From assembly GCA_012514035.1 (NCBI GenBank), contig JAAZBB010000053.1:1-62257 (forward strand): DNA of 62,257 nt, in the 5' to 3' direction. Numbering within the stretch: position 1 is the stretch's first letter; every line of letters begins with the position of its first letter. The translations under genes and the position numbers were made by a program. The notes under the pieces were generated by a model. It searched no databases, was not told the DNA's origin, and saw nothing but the letters and a program-made list of their open reading frames with translations. This DNA comes from Lentisphaerota bacterium. GTDB lineage: Bacteria > Verrucomicrobiota > Kiritimatiellia > CAIQIC01 > Lenti-01. This document shows, piece after piece, positions 54,776-62,257 of this stretch.

Positions 54776-55240
54776 TTAGGACATGAACGAGGAGCGGATG
54801 AAGACCAGAACGAACAGGGCGACGGTTTCGATGACGCCGAGGGTCATCAGGTAGTTGCCGAAGCCCTGGCCGGTCTCCGCCAGCGCATCCGCGCCGGCGG
54901 CGCCGGCGTAGCCCTGGAACCAAGCCGAAACGCTGATGCCCAGGCCGCCGCAGATGCCGCCGATCAGCATCGTGGCCCAGTTCTGGGCCGCCGCCGGGCT
55001 CTTGGCCACGTCGACCATCCAGCCCATCAGGATCATGCCGTAGATGGTCTGCGACAGCGGCGCGCCGATGAACGTGATCAGAATGAAGGGCGCCGCCTTG
55101 CTCTGCGCGTAGCACTTCTTCCAGGCGCCGATCGCCGACGAACCCGCCAGCCCTGCGCCGATGGACGAACCCACCGCCGCCAACCCCAGCGCCGCCGCGC
55201 CGCCCGCCTTGCCCAATGCTTCGATTGTTGCTGGATCCAT
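54776..55240 (-). CDS. ntpK: V/A-type ATPase membrane rotor subunit K (c)
   Basis: 154 residues with four membrane helices in two hairpins. The ion-binding E138 is in TLGVIETVALFVLVF in the last helix. The matching position of the first hairpin is Gln (PLSQTIYGM), as expected when a duplicated c-subunit has one carboxylate per two hairpins. It forms the rotor ring in the membrane. It is the last gene of the operon. Whether H+ or Na+ is carried is not clear from this sequence alone. Confidence 0.95.
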   Translation of the reverse strand: MDPATIEALGKAGGAAALGLAAVGSSIGAGLAGSSAIGAWKKCYAQSKAAPFILITFIGAPLSQTIYGMILMGWMVDVAKSPAAAQNWATMLIGGICGGLGISVSAWFQGYAGAAGADALAETGQGFGNYLMTLGVIETVALFVLVFIRSSFMS

Positions 55241-55300
55241 GTTTGCTCTCCTCGATTCCGGGCGTTGCCGCCCTTTTTTTCTACGCTCGCGCCTCTTGTC

Positions 55301-57112
55301 CTATGCCGCTTCGGACTTCGCGAACGGCCGGTAGGGCGAGCCGCTCCACGAAATGCCCTTGTGGTTCGAAAATTCCAGCGTGTTCAACCGGATGCCGTGC
55401 ACCAGCACGCCCATCACGCTCAGCAAGACGTTCAAGGTATGGGCCAGGAAGGCCAGCAACGCTCCGATCAGCAGGCCGACCAATGACACTTCGCCAGGGA
55501 AAATCATGTTGTTGAATGCGTTGGCTACTGAAAATCCCGCCGTGCCCACCGCGTAGAGACGTACGTAGGACACGACGTCGGTGAAGTTGCTCACCAGGTT
55601 CAGGGGCAGCAGCGCCAGGTTGAACCAGCCGTCCTTGATTTCCTTCGGCGGCATCATGAACAGGACGATCAGCACGATGCCCGCAACCAAGGCATAACCC
55701 ATAACCTTCCAAAGCGCAGCCGCAGCCGTTTCCGACAGGCCCAGATAGGAGAGCATGTTGCCCTTGAGCACCATGTCGTCGGCCAGGAAGAACATGAACC
55801 ACGTCGTCAGGATCCACCCAACCTGCTCCAGCGCCTTGAGTTTCCTCGCCTTGATCAAATCGACCACGTTCCAGAGGTGGCCGATCGTGATCTGGATCGC
55901 GCCGATCAGGAAGCACAGCCCCATGATGTTCTGGGCGGACCGCTCGGGATCGGTCAAAAACGGGATCTGGATCTTGTCGAGCCCGACCCGGGCCAGGATT
56001 TCCGGGTTGATGCCGAAGAGCGTGCCGGTGACCAGGCCCCAGATAATCGTGGCGGTACTGGTCACCGTCAGCAAGCGGAACGCATCGACCGGCAATTTTT
56101 TCCGCATCAACATCGTCAGGCCGAGGAAAATGGCTCCGTAGCCGGCGTCGCCGATGATCATGGCGAAAAAGAGCGAGAAGAAGAGCATGAAAACCACACT
56201 GACATCCGCTTCGGCGTAGCCGGGGAGAATGTTGATGCCTTTAAAAACGGCCTTGATCGGCGATGCCCAGCGCGGAGGCTTCAACTTCACCGGCACATCG
56301 TCCTGCGGACCCGGATCTTCGACCACCAGTCCCCACCCGTGGGCGGCGGCCGCCGCGCGGATCTGGGGCACGGCATCGGCGGGAATGAAGCCCTGGACAT
56401 AGGAAATGCTTTCCGCGGTGCCCATGCCGGCCCGGACTTCCTGCAGGGTGACTTCCGCCTCCGCCTGGGCCAGCAGGCCCGCGAGCAAAGGCCGGTCGCC
56501 CGCAGCGGTCTGCAATTCGGTGGCGATACCGACCAAGCCAACCTCGAGGCGTTCGGCCTCGAACTGCAACTGTTCCGGAGCATCCTCCGGCATTTTTTGC
56601 TCGTCGGCCCCGGGCCACTCAAACGGCTCGCGGGCAAACAACGCCCAATAGGAATCGTTTTTCCTGACCGCCATTTTCCGGGCCGTGACACCGTCGGGCA
56701 GCGGCAGCTTGGACTTCGCCGACACGCGAAAGAGCTTCAGAATCACGCCCTTTCGGGCGAGGGCCTTCACCTCCGCCGGATCAAAGGCGCCGAAAGGTTC
56801 AACCCGCGCCAGTTCAGCCTGCAGATATTCCAGTCGTTCCTGCCATTCCTTGCGCTGGTTCAGCAGATCGCTTGTTTCCGCCATGACGGCAAAGACATCG
56901 CGGCCGGTCGGTTGCCCATCCGCGGAGGCGGGAATCGCCTCCAGCAGACGGCGCAGGCCCGCGGCCTTTTCGCGGGCATCCTCCAACCCGGGTCCAGCCG
57001 GCTGCACGACCGGCTTGATGTGCAGCACGCCAAGTCCGCGCAACATCTCCAGGGTCTGGGCGCGCGCATGCGCGAGGGTCAGCAGCGTCAGTTTCTTCAT
57101 CGGGACAATCAT
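55301..57112 (-). CDS. ntpI: V/A-type ATPase subunit I (a-like stator/channel)
   Basis: 603 residues from the ATG overlapping the subunit D stop (ATGA). The first 290 residues are a cytoplasmic coiled-coil and globular region beginning MKKLTLLTLAHARAQTLEML. The rest has about seven membrane helices with FFAMIIGDAGYGAIFLGL, FTDVVSYVRLYAVG and the arginine thought to face the c-ring in SYVRLYAVG. It forms the half-channels for ions and anchors the stators. An alternative start at the fifth codon (MKKLTLL) is possible. Confidence 0.94.
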   Translation of the reverse strand: MIVPMKKLTLLTLAHARAQTLEMLRGLGVLHIKPVVQPAGPGLEDAREKAAGLRRLLEAIPASADGQPTGRDVFAVMAETSDLLNQRKEWQERLEYLQAELARVEPFGAFDPAEVKALARKGVILKLFRVSAKSKLPLPDGVTARKMAVRKNDSYWALFAREPFEWPGADEQKMPEDAPEQLQFEAERLEVGLVGIATELQTAAGDRPLLAGLLAQAEAEVTLQEVRAGMGTAESISYVQGFIPADAVPQIRAAAAAHGWGLVVEDPGPQDDVPVKLKPPRWASPIKAVFKGINILPGYAEADVSVVFMLFFSLFFAMIIGDAGYGAIFLGLTMLMRKKLPVDAFRLLTVTSTATIIWGLVTGTLFGINPEILARVGLDKIQIPFLTDPERSAQNIMGLCFLIGAIQITIGHLWNVVDLIKARKLKALEQVGWILTTWFMFFLADDMVLKGNMLSYLGLSETAAAALWKVMGYALVAGIVLIVLFMMPPKEIKDGWFNLALLPLNLVSNFTDVVSYVRLYAVGTAGFSVANAFNNMIFPGEVSLVGLLIGALLAFLAHTLNVLLSVMGVLVHGIRLNTLEFSNHKGISWSGSPYRPFAKSEAA

Positions 57113-57744
57113 GCCGCCGTCCCTTCCGTGACCGCCGCGATCTCCGCCGCGGCCTTTTTCACGCTCTTGCCCTTGGCGATCTTCGAGCGGACTACCGCGC
57201 TGGTATTTTCGTCGCCGAGGAAGATGCGGATGCGCCGGATGTTCTCCGCGCATTCGGGAATCTTGACCTTTTCGAACAGGTTGACGCGTTGGCTGGTGGT
57301 GCGCAGTTCTTCGGCCAGCAGGCGCAGGGTCTCCTCCAGCAGGCGGCGCTCGATCCGCAGGCGGAACAGCGTTTCCAGGGTGGCGAGCCCTTCGTCGAGC
57401 CAGACGGGCGTGGCCCACAGGTCCGGCGGGGTGCGCCGGAAGCGGATTTCCTTCAAGGTTCTGACCGCCACGCCCGCGATATTGCCGGGCTCCACCTCGA
57501 TGGACTCCACTTGCAGCCACGCCAGGTAGTCCAAGGGATCGGAATACAGCTTGACCCAGTCGGCCAGCATCCCGCGGGCGGTCTCCTCTTCCGCCTTCTT
57601 TTCGGCGACGCGCTGGTCCACCCCCCGGATTTCCATCTGCAGTTGCTGCTTTTTGAGCTGCAGCGTCGGCAGATAGCGGCGGTAGCGCTTCAGCGCGTCC
57701 CGCTGCGCCTTGAGTTCCGTTTTGGTGTTCTTGACCTTGCCCAT
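57109..57744 (-). CDS. ntpD: V/A-type ATPase subunit D (central rotor shaft)
   Basis: 211 residues. NTKTELKAQRDALKRYRRYL at the N-terminus and EETLRLLAEELRTTSQRVN with LFEKVKIPECAENIRRI at the C-terminus form the long helical pair of the D subunit. It connects the A/B ring to the membrane rotor. It starts 10 bp after subunit B and overlaps the start of subunit I. Confidence 0.93.
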   Translation of the reverse strand: MGKVKNTKTELKAQRDALKRYRRYLPTLQLKKQQLQMEIRGVDQRVAEKKAEEETARGMLADWVKLYSDPLDYLAWLQVESIEVEPGNIAGVAVRTLKEIRFRRTPPDLWATPVWLDEGLATLETLFRLRIERRLLEETLRLLAEELRTTSQRVNLFEKVKIPECAENIRRIRIFLGDENTSAVVRSKIAKGKSVKKAAAEIAAVTEGTAA

Positions 57745-57754
57745 CGCCCCGTTC

Positions 57755-59056
57755 CTAGGCGGTCTTCTTCGGCCAGAAGGTTGCCGTCAGTTTCGAAGAA
57801 ATGCCGGTTTCCTCGGGTTCGAAGCAGTCCGCCATGATCTGCCAGCCCAGGTCGAGAGCGGCCTCGAGCGGGATATTGACGGTCAAATCCATCATCTCCT
57901 TCTCGAAGCGCTCGCCGTACTTCAGCAGCTTGTTGTCCCAGGCGCTCATGCGGAAGCCCATGGACTGCTTCTCGAGCGTTTCCTTGTAGGACGCATAGAG
58001 CTGGATCATGGTGTTCATCACCGTGCGGTGGTCTGCGCGGGTCTTGCCGTTGACCTGCTGTTTCAGGCGGGAGAGCGACCCGAACGGCTCGATGCGCCCG
58101 TTGCGCAGGTAGAACTGGCCTTCGGTGATGTAGCCCGTGTTGTCGGGCACCGGGTGGGTCACGTCGTCGCCGGGCATCGTCGTCACCGCCAGAATCGTGA
58201 TCGAGCCGGCCCCCTCGAAGTCCACTGCCTTCTCGTAGCGGGCCGCCAGCTGGGAATACAGGTCGCCGGGATAGCCGCGGTTGGACGGGATCTGCTCCAT
58301 GGTGATGGCGATTTCCTTCAAGGCGTCGGCGAAGCTGGTCATGTCCGTCAGCAGCACCAGTACGCGTTTGTTCTGCAGCGCGAACTGCTCGGCCACCGCC
58401 AGCGAGATGTCCGGCACCATCTGGCATTCCACCGTCGGGTCGGCCGCGGTGTGGATGAATAAAATCGAGCGCGCCAGCGCGCCGTGGGCTTCGAGCGTGT
58501 CGCGAAACTGCAGGTAGTCGTCGTGCTTCAGGCCCATGCCGCCGAGGATGATGATGTCCACCTCCGCCTGCAGGGCGATGCGCGCGAGCAGCTCGTTGTA
58601 GGGCTCGCCCGCCGCCGCGAAGATCGGGAGTTTCTGCGATTCCACCAGCGAGTTGAAGACGTCGATCATCGGGATGCCCGTGCGCACCATCTTGCGCGGA
58701 ATGATGCGCTTGGCCGGGTTGACCGACGGCCCGCCGATGGCAATGCGGTTCTCATCCAGATCCGGCCCGTTGTCGCGTGGCTGGCCCGAGCCGTTGAACA
58801 CCCGGCCGAGCAGCGCGTCGGTGAACGAGATGTCCATCTTGTGGCCGAGGAAACGCACCTGGCCGTCGGTGGAGATGCCGCGGCTGCCCGCGAACACCTG
58901 CAGGAAGACCTTGTCGCGGTCCAGGCGGATGACCTGCGCCAGCGAGGTCCCCAGCGTGCCGACCACCTGTGCCAGTTCGCCGTTCATCACGCCCGCGGCG
59001 CGGACGGTGATCACGTTGCCCGCGATCTGCTCGATGCGATGATAGACCTTATGCAT
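57755..59056 (-). CDS. ntpB: V/A-type ATPase subunit B (non-catalytic)
   Basis: 433 residues from the ATG of [18 protein letters not shown], which overlaps the subunit A stop by 8 bp. Family motifs include [30 protein letters not shown] and [20 protein letters not shown]. It lacks the P-loop, as B subunits do, and alternates with A in the catalytic head. An extension of the frame upstream lies inside subunit A and is not used. Length is normal. Confidence 0.95.
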   Translation of the reverse strand: MHKVYHRIEQIAGNVITVRAAGVMNGELAQVVGTLGTSLAQVIRLDRDKVFLQVFAGSRGISTDGQVRFLGHKMDISFTDALLGRVFNGSGQPRDNGPDLDENRIAIGGPSVNPAKRIIPRKMVRTGIPMIDVFNSLVESQKLPIFAAAGEPYNELLARIALQAEVDIIILGGMGLKHDDYLQFRDTLEAHGALARSILFIHTAADPTVECQMVPDISLAVAEQFALQNKRVLVLLTDMTSFADALKEIAITMEQIPSNRGYPGDLYSQLAARYEKAVDFEGAGSITILAVTTMPGDDVTHPVPDNTGYITEGQFYLRNGRIEPFGSLSRLKQQVNGKTRADHRTVMNTMIQLYASYKETLEKQSMGFRMSAWDNKLLKYGERFEKEMMDLTVNIPLEAALDLGWQIMADCFEPEETGISSKLTATFWPKKTA

Positions 59057-60788
59057 TTTCCGAAACCTCCGCGAGCATCGCATCGATGCGCTGCTCCAGT
59101 TGCTTGAATTCCGCCGCGTCCATCGCAACCCGGTTCCAGTCCTTGGTCACCGAGGTGAGCTGGAGGAACCATTTGCGCGCCGCATCCTTGTCCGGGAAGA
59201 ACACCTTCGCCACCAGGATGCCATGGATCTTGGCAAAGACGTACTTCTGCCGGTCGGCGCTGGTGGCGCCGTCCACGTCGTGAAAGCTGTCCTGCTGCAG
59301 GTAGGCGGCGTCGAGGAACTCGCTCTTCAGGTAGACCACGAAATCCTCGATGCTCGTGCCCTCCTCGCCCACTACCTTCATCATCTGGCTGACTTCGTTG
59401 CCCTGCCGCAGCACCCGGCGCGCATCCGCGACCTGTTGTTCATCCACCACGCCCGGATACTTGCTCCAGGAATCCAGCGGATGGATGGCGGGATAGCGCC
59501 GCGCGTCCGACCGCTCGCGGTTCAACCCGTGGAACGCGCCCACCACCTTCAGCGTGGCCTGCGTCACCGGTTCGTCAAAGTTGCCGCCGGCGGGAGAAAC
59601 GGTGCCGCCGATGGTCACCGACCCGGTTGTGCCGTCTTTGAGTTTGACGACGCCGCCGCGCTCATAGAAGGCGGCGATCACGGATTCGAGATAGGCCGGG
59701 AAGGCCTCTTCGCCGGGGATTTCCTCGAGGCGACCGCTCATTTCGCGCAGGGCCTGGGCCCAGCGACTGGTGGAGTCCGCCAGCAGCAGGACATTCAGCC
59801 CCATCTGCCGGTAATACTCGCAGATCGTCACCGCCGTGTAGACCGATGCTTCGCGCGCGGCGACCGGCATGGAAGAGGTGTTGCAGATGATCATCGTACG
59901 TTCCATCAGGCTCTTGCCGGTGCGCGGATCGGTCAGCTCGGGAAATTCGCGCAGGGTTTCGACAACCTCGCCCGCGCGTTCGCCGCACGCGGCCACCAGC
60001 ACGATGTCCACATCCGCATGGCGGCTGGTGATCTGCTGCAGGACGGTCTTGCCCGCGCCGAAGGGCCCGGGAATGCAATACACGCCGCCGCGTGCGACCG
60101 GGAAGAACGTGTCGATGATGCGTACTTTCGTCACCAGCGGCTCCACGGGGCGCTTGCGCTCGGCGTAGGCCTTGATCGGCACCTTCACGGGCCATTCCTG
60201 CACCATCGTGACGGGACGGATGTCCCCGCGCTCGTTGCGCAACCGGGCCACCACGTGATCCACGTTGTAGGAGCCCGCGGCCGCGGCCTCCTCGACCCGC
60301 CACTTCCCGGTCAGGCGGAAGGGCACCATGATCCGGTGTTCAAAAATGCCTTCGGGCACGGTCCCGAGGGTATCTCCGGCGGTCAATTCGTCGCCCTTGC
60401 GCGCCCGGGGCGTGTAGGTCCACTTTTTCTCGCGGTCGAGGGCCTTGAGGTAGGTGCCGCGCTGCAGGAAGAAGCCGCACTGCTCGGCCAGCTTCGGCAG
60501 GGGATTCTGCAGGCCGTCGAACACCTGCGCCAGGAGGCCGGGGCCCAGTTCCACCGCCAGCAGGTTGCCGCTGAACTCGACCGGATCGCCCACCTTCAGG
60601 CCGGTCGTATCCTCGAATACCTGCAGTTCCGCGTTCTCGCCGCGGATGCGGATGACTTCCGCCTTGAGGGCGGTCTCGCCGGTGCGGGCATAGCCCACTT
60701 CGCTCTGCGTCACCGGGTTGTCGAACTTGACGGTGATCAGGTTGCCGTTGATGCCTACGATGCTTCCGACGTTATCGCTCATCTTCAA
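59049..60788 (-). CDS. ntpA: V/A-type ATPase catalytic subunit A
   Basis: 579 residues; a start two codons later ([10 protein letters not shown]) is equally possible. The P-loop GPFGAGKT lies near 245, [20 protein letters not shown] near 340, and the insertion region of A subunits is at about 115-195. It hydrolyses or makes ATP in the head. The order in this operon is E-DUF2764-A-B-D-I-K. Confidence 0.97.
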   Translation of the reverse strand: MKMSDNVGSIVGINGNLITVKFDNPVTQSEVGYARTGETALKAEVIRIRGENAELQVFEDTTGLKVGDPVEFSGNLLAVELGPGLLAQVFDGLQNPLPKLAEQCGFFLQRGTYLKALDREKKWTYTPRARKGDELTAGDTLGTVPEGIFEHRIMVPFRLTGKWRVEEAAAAGSYNVDHVVARLRNERGDIRPVTMVQEWPVKVPIKAYAERKRPVEPLVTKVRIIDTFFPVARGGVYCIPGPFGAGKTVLQQITSRHADVDIVLVAACGERAGEVVETLREFPELTDPRTGKSLMERTMIICNTSSMPVAAREASVYTAVTICEYYRQMGLNVLLLADSTSRWAQALREMSGRLEEIPGEEAFPAYLESVIAAFYERGGVVKLKDGTTGSVTIGGTVSPAGGNFDEPVTQATLKVVGAFHGLNRERSDARRYPAIHPLDSWSKYPGVVDEQQVADARRVLRQGNEVSQMMKVVGEEGTSIEDFVVYLKSEFLDAAYLQQDSFHDVDGATSADRQKYVFAKIHGILVAKVFFPDKDAARKWFLQLTSVTKDWNRVAMDAAEFKQLEQRIDAMLAEVSENA

Positions 60789-60797
60789 CCGCCTTCA

Positions 60798-61358
60798 TTA
60801 TTTGAAGTCCGCCGCGCCGCTCGACGCCGCATGTTCTTCGAGTTGGGAAACCAGGTTTTCGAGCCGCCCGCGCCCGGCCTCTTCCTGGCGGGCCGCCCAG
60901 CGGGCGACCAGCATTAGTTTGACCGCAAAAGCGAGCACGGCCGGCAGCCCCGTGGAATCTCTTCGCGCCAGGTCCTCGACGAACTTCCAGCGGGCCGCAT
61001 CCAGTCCGGTTTCGCGGGCCAACGGGCTGGCCTTGGCCAGCGCATCGGCCACTTCCTTGTCCAGCCACACCGCATAGCCGGGATGGCTCCGGAGAAACGG
61101 TTTCGCCTCCACGCCCAGTTTCGCCCCGCGCATCCGGGCGGCCGTGTTGCGAACCTGCGCGTCGCCCGCCGCCCAGGCCTTGGAAAACGCGGACCGCCCC
61201 TCGGCGGCGCGATCCGCCAGCAGCAGGTCCAGTTCCGCCAGGTCGGACTTGGAAAGCACCCCCTGGCAGTGGAAACGGAATTCCTCCGGCGTAAACGGCG
61301 GCGGTGCATCCAGCGCCAGCGCTGGCAGCGACGACACCAGATAGTGATAGCCGCCCAT
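60798..61358 (-). CDS. DUF2764 V/A-ATPase accessory subunit
   Basis: 186 residues beginning MGGYHYLVSSLPAL. This small helical protein matches the DUF2764 family, found between subunits E and A in Chlamydiae and Bacteroidetes V-ATPase operons, where it may stand in for subunit C. It has no membrane segment. It lies 9 bp after subunit E and 9 bp before subunit A. No C or F gene is in the operon. Confidence 0.82.
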   Translation of the reverse strand: MGGYHYLVSSLPALALDAPPPFTPEEFRFHCQGVLSKSDLAELDLLLADRAAEGRSAFSKAWAAGDAQVRNTAARMRGAKLGVEAKPFLRSHPGYAVWLDKEVADALAKASPLARETGLDAARWKFVEDLARRDSTGLPAVLAFAVKLMLVARWAARQEEAGRGRLENLVSQLEEHAASSGAADFK

Positions 61359-61367
61359 GCCAGCCCT

Positions 61368-61979
61368 TTATTCCGCCGCCTTTTTCACCAGCTCCGCCAG
61401 TTCCGGACGCAGGAAACTAGCGAGCGATTCCGCAATCGCCTCTTTCGTGAAGTCGTGGAACACCTGCCCGTCCTTGACCCCGACGCGAAAGCCCTTGAAA
61501 ATCTCTCTGTCGCTTTCAATCTGGATTCCCGTCGCCAGTTTGTCCTGGTATTCCCGGGCCAAACAAGCCTTGACGGCTGCCGCATCCTTATCGCCCAGCA
61601 TCGCCGCAATGCCGCCCGAACCGCCGTCCTGCGCATAGGCGGCCGCCAGCTTGAGGAGCATCTGCGCCATCAGCTCCGGCGTCAGGGCTTCGCCGACCTT
61701 GGCATCCACAATGCCGCCCACCACCCCGCCGACCGCCCCGCCGATGCTGATCAAGAGGTCGCGCGCCGCCTGCTGGAGCGTCGCCTTCCCCCGAACCGCA
61801 AACGCCTCCGCGTCCTTTTCCGCCTTCTCGACCATGTCGTGCGCCTGTTTCCGGGCATCCGCGACGATCTGGGACGCCTTCTGCTTGGCCTCGGCCACCA
61901 GCGAATCCGCCGCCTTTTCCCCGGATTCCACCCCCTCCTTGCGGATACGTTCGATCAGATGTTGCAGTTCTTCAGCCAT
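61368..61979 (-). CDS. ntpE: V/A-type ATPase subunit E (peripheral stalk)
   Basis: 203 residues. The first half is a long helix rich in Ala, Glu and Lys (AKQKASQIVADARKQAHDMV), and the C-terminal half is the globular domain that binds the head. In many operons it pairs with a G/H subunit, which is missing here. It is the first gene of the operon, downstream of a good promoter candidate. Confidence 0.9.
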   Translation of the reverse strand: MAEELQHLIERIRKEGVESGEKAADSLVAEAKQKASQIVADARKQAHDMVEKAEKDAEAFAVRGKATLQQAARDLLISIGGAVGGVVGGIVDAKVGEALTPELMAQMLLKLAAAYAQDGGSGGIAAMLGDKDAAAVKACLAREYQDKLATGIQIESDREIFKGFRVGVKDGQVFHDFTKEAIAESLASFLRPELAELVKKAAE

Positions 61980-62020
61980 GGTTTTCCCTTTGCTTCATAG
62001 GAATATGAAAACATCTTTTT

Positions 62021-62049
62021 AAGATATCCTGCCCGGCCCGGCGCTTCAA
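62021..62049 (-). promoter_or_regulatory. Candidate promoter of the V/A-type ATPase operon
   Basis: On the minus strand TTGAAG (62044-62049) and TATCTT (62021-62026) lie 17 bp apart. Transcription would begin about 35 bases before the ATG at 61979. An AT-rich leader follows. Confidence 0.5.
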
Positions 62050-62093
62050 TCTCAAAAACCACCGCCCCGCCACGCAACCCACCGGCCGGGCGT

Positions 62094-62257
62094 TCAGATC
62101 CCGCCGCTGTCCGGCCGGTGCCGGTGGAATGCCCGCCGCGCCGCCTCCGGATCGCGGGTGGCATAGCAATACCGGCAGCCATGGGGACAGGTGCCGTAGC
62201 GGCCGATGTCTTTGCTGGCGATGCAACGGCAGGCCTTGCGCTGTCCCTGGTCCTTGC
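62094..62257 (-). CDS. DUF1848 protein, C-terminal end only
   Basis: 54 codons are visible to the stop; the 5' part lies outside the window. They contain [10 protein letters not shown] and [14 protein letters not shown], the Cys-rich C-terminal signature of DUF1848, a family likened to spore photoproduct lyase and thought to bind an iron-sulfur cluster. The function of the family is not established. Confidence 0.82.
   Translation of the reverse strand, partial: KDQGQRKACRCIASKDIGRYGTCPHGCRYCYATRDPEAARRAFHRHRPDSGGI

Overview
The window is about 62 kb of GC-rich bacterial DNA, densely packed with genes. It looks like a chromosome segment from a Gram-negative member of the PVC group, most likely Kiritimatiellota/Verrucomicrobiota-like. 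The pointers are a V/A-type ATPase in the order E-DUF2764-A-B-D-I-K (the arrangement known from Chlamydiae and Bacteroidetes), a PEP-CTERM protein, a type II secretion secretin, a FadL-type outer membrane protein, and many short tandem-repeat arrays between genes. The lineage is an inference; there is no rRNA in the window.

Layout. 1-4845 (minus): a coupled operon of two GT4 glycosyltransferases, a GH2 glycoside hydrolase and a TatD nuclease that runs off the left edge. 4950-5927: a GT90 glycosyltransferase. 5950-14379 (minus): type II secretion genes gspL/N-like, gspM-like, gspD, a zinc-ribbon protein, gspE and gspF. 14638-16155: an FHA protein. 16230-17105: a REP-associated (RAYT) transposase between two near-identical palindromic repeats. 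17215-18607: two small exported proteins, one PEP-CTERM. 18796-26118: tRNA-Ser, rseP, cdsA, uppS, purA, a UDP-sugar epimerase, ruvB and tRNA-Leu, interspersed with repeat arrays. 26277-30748 (plus): a coiled-coil protein, CbpA, an exported protein, a STAS protein, a polyprenyl-phosphate sugar transferase and a HAD phosphatase. 30808-40692: a methyltransferase; a four-gene operon of a ketosynthase-like protein, two histidine kinases and a REC-Fis regulator; and, divergently, a FadL-like porin with a receiver-kinase. 40754-42671: uvrC and a CxxC protein. 42706-47217 (minus): a TolQ/MotA-like protein, an exported beta-propeller and two ExbD-like proteins. 47346-54506 (minus): a six-gene surface-glycan operon including a radical SAM enzyme. 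54776-61979 (minus): the V/A-type ATPase operon. 62094-62257: the end of a DUF1848 gene.

The envelope dominates: glycan synthesis, secretion, lipid precursor synthesis (UppS, CdsA, RseP), a stator-like motor and probable lipid-linked signalling. Sixteen gene junctions use a 4-base ATGA or GTGA stop-start overlap, so many products are probably made in coupled, fixed proportions.

The most unusual signals are: (1) clusters of a 19-bp palindrome, TTTTCCAC-N3-GTGGAAAA, whose halves fit the relaxed DnaA-box consensus, found between genes and in frame inside two genes; (2) several other micro-repeat families, one in frame inside rseP and others touching the start codons of purA and rseP; (3) an ExbB/ExbD-like motor with two rod proteins, one with the expected transmembrane Asp and one with Asn; (4) a degenerate ketosynthase coupled to two kinases and a regulator, opposite a FadL-like porin.
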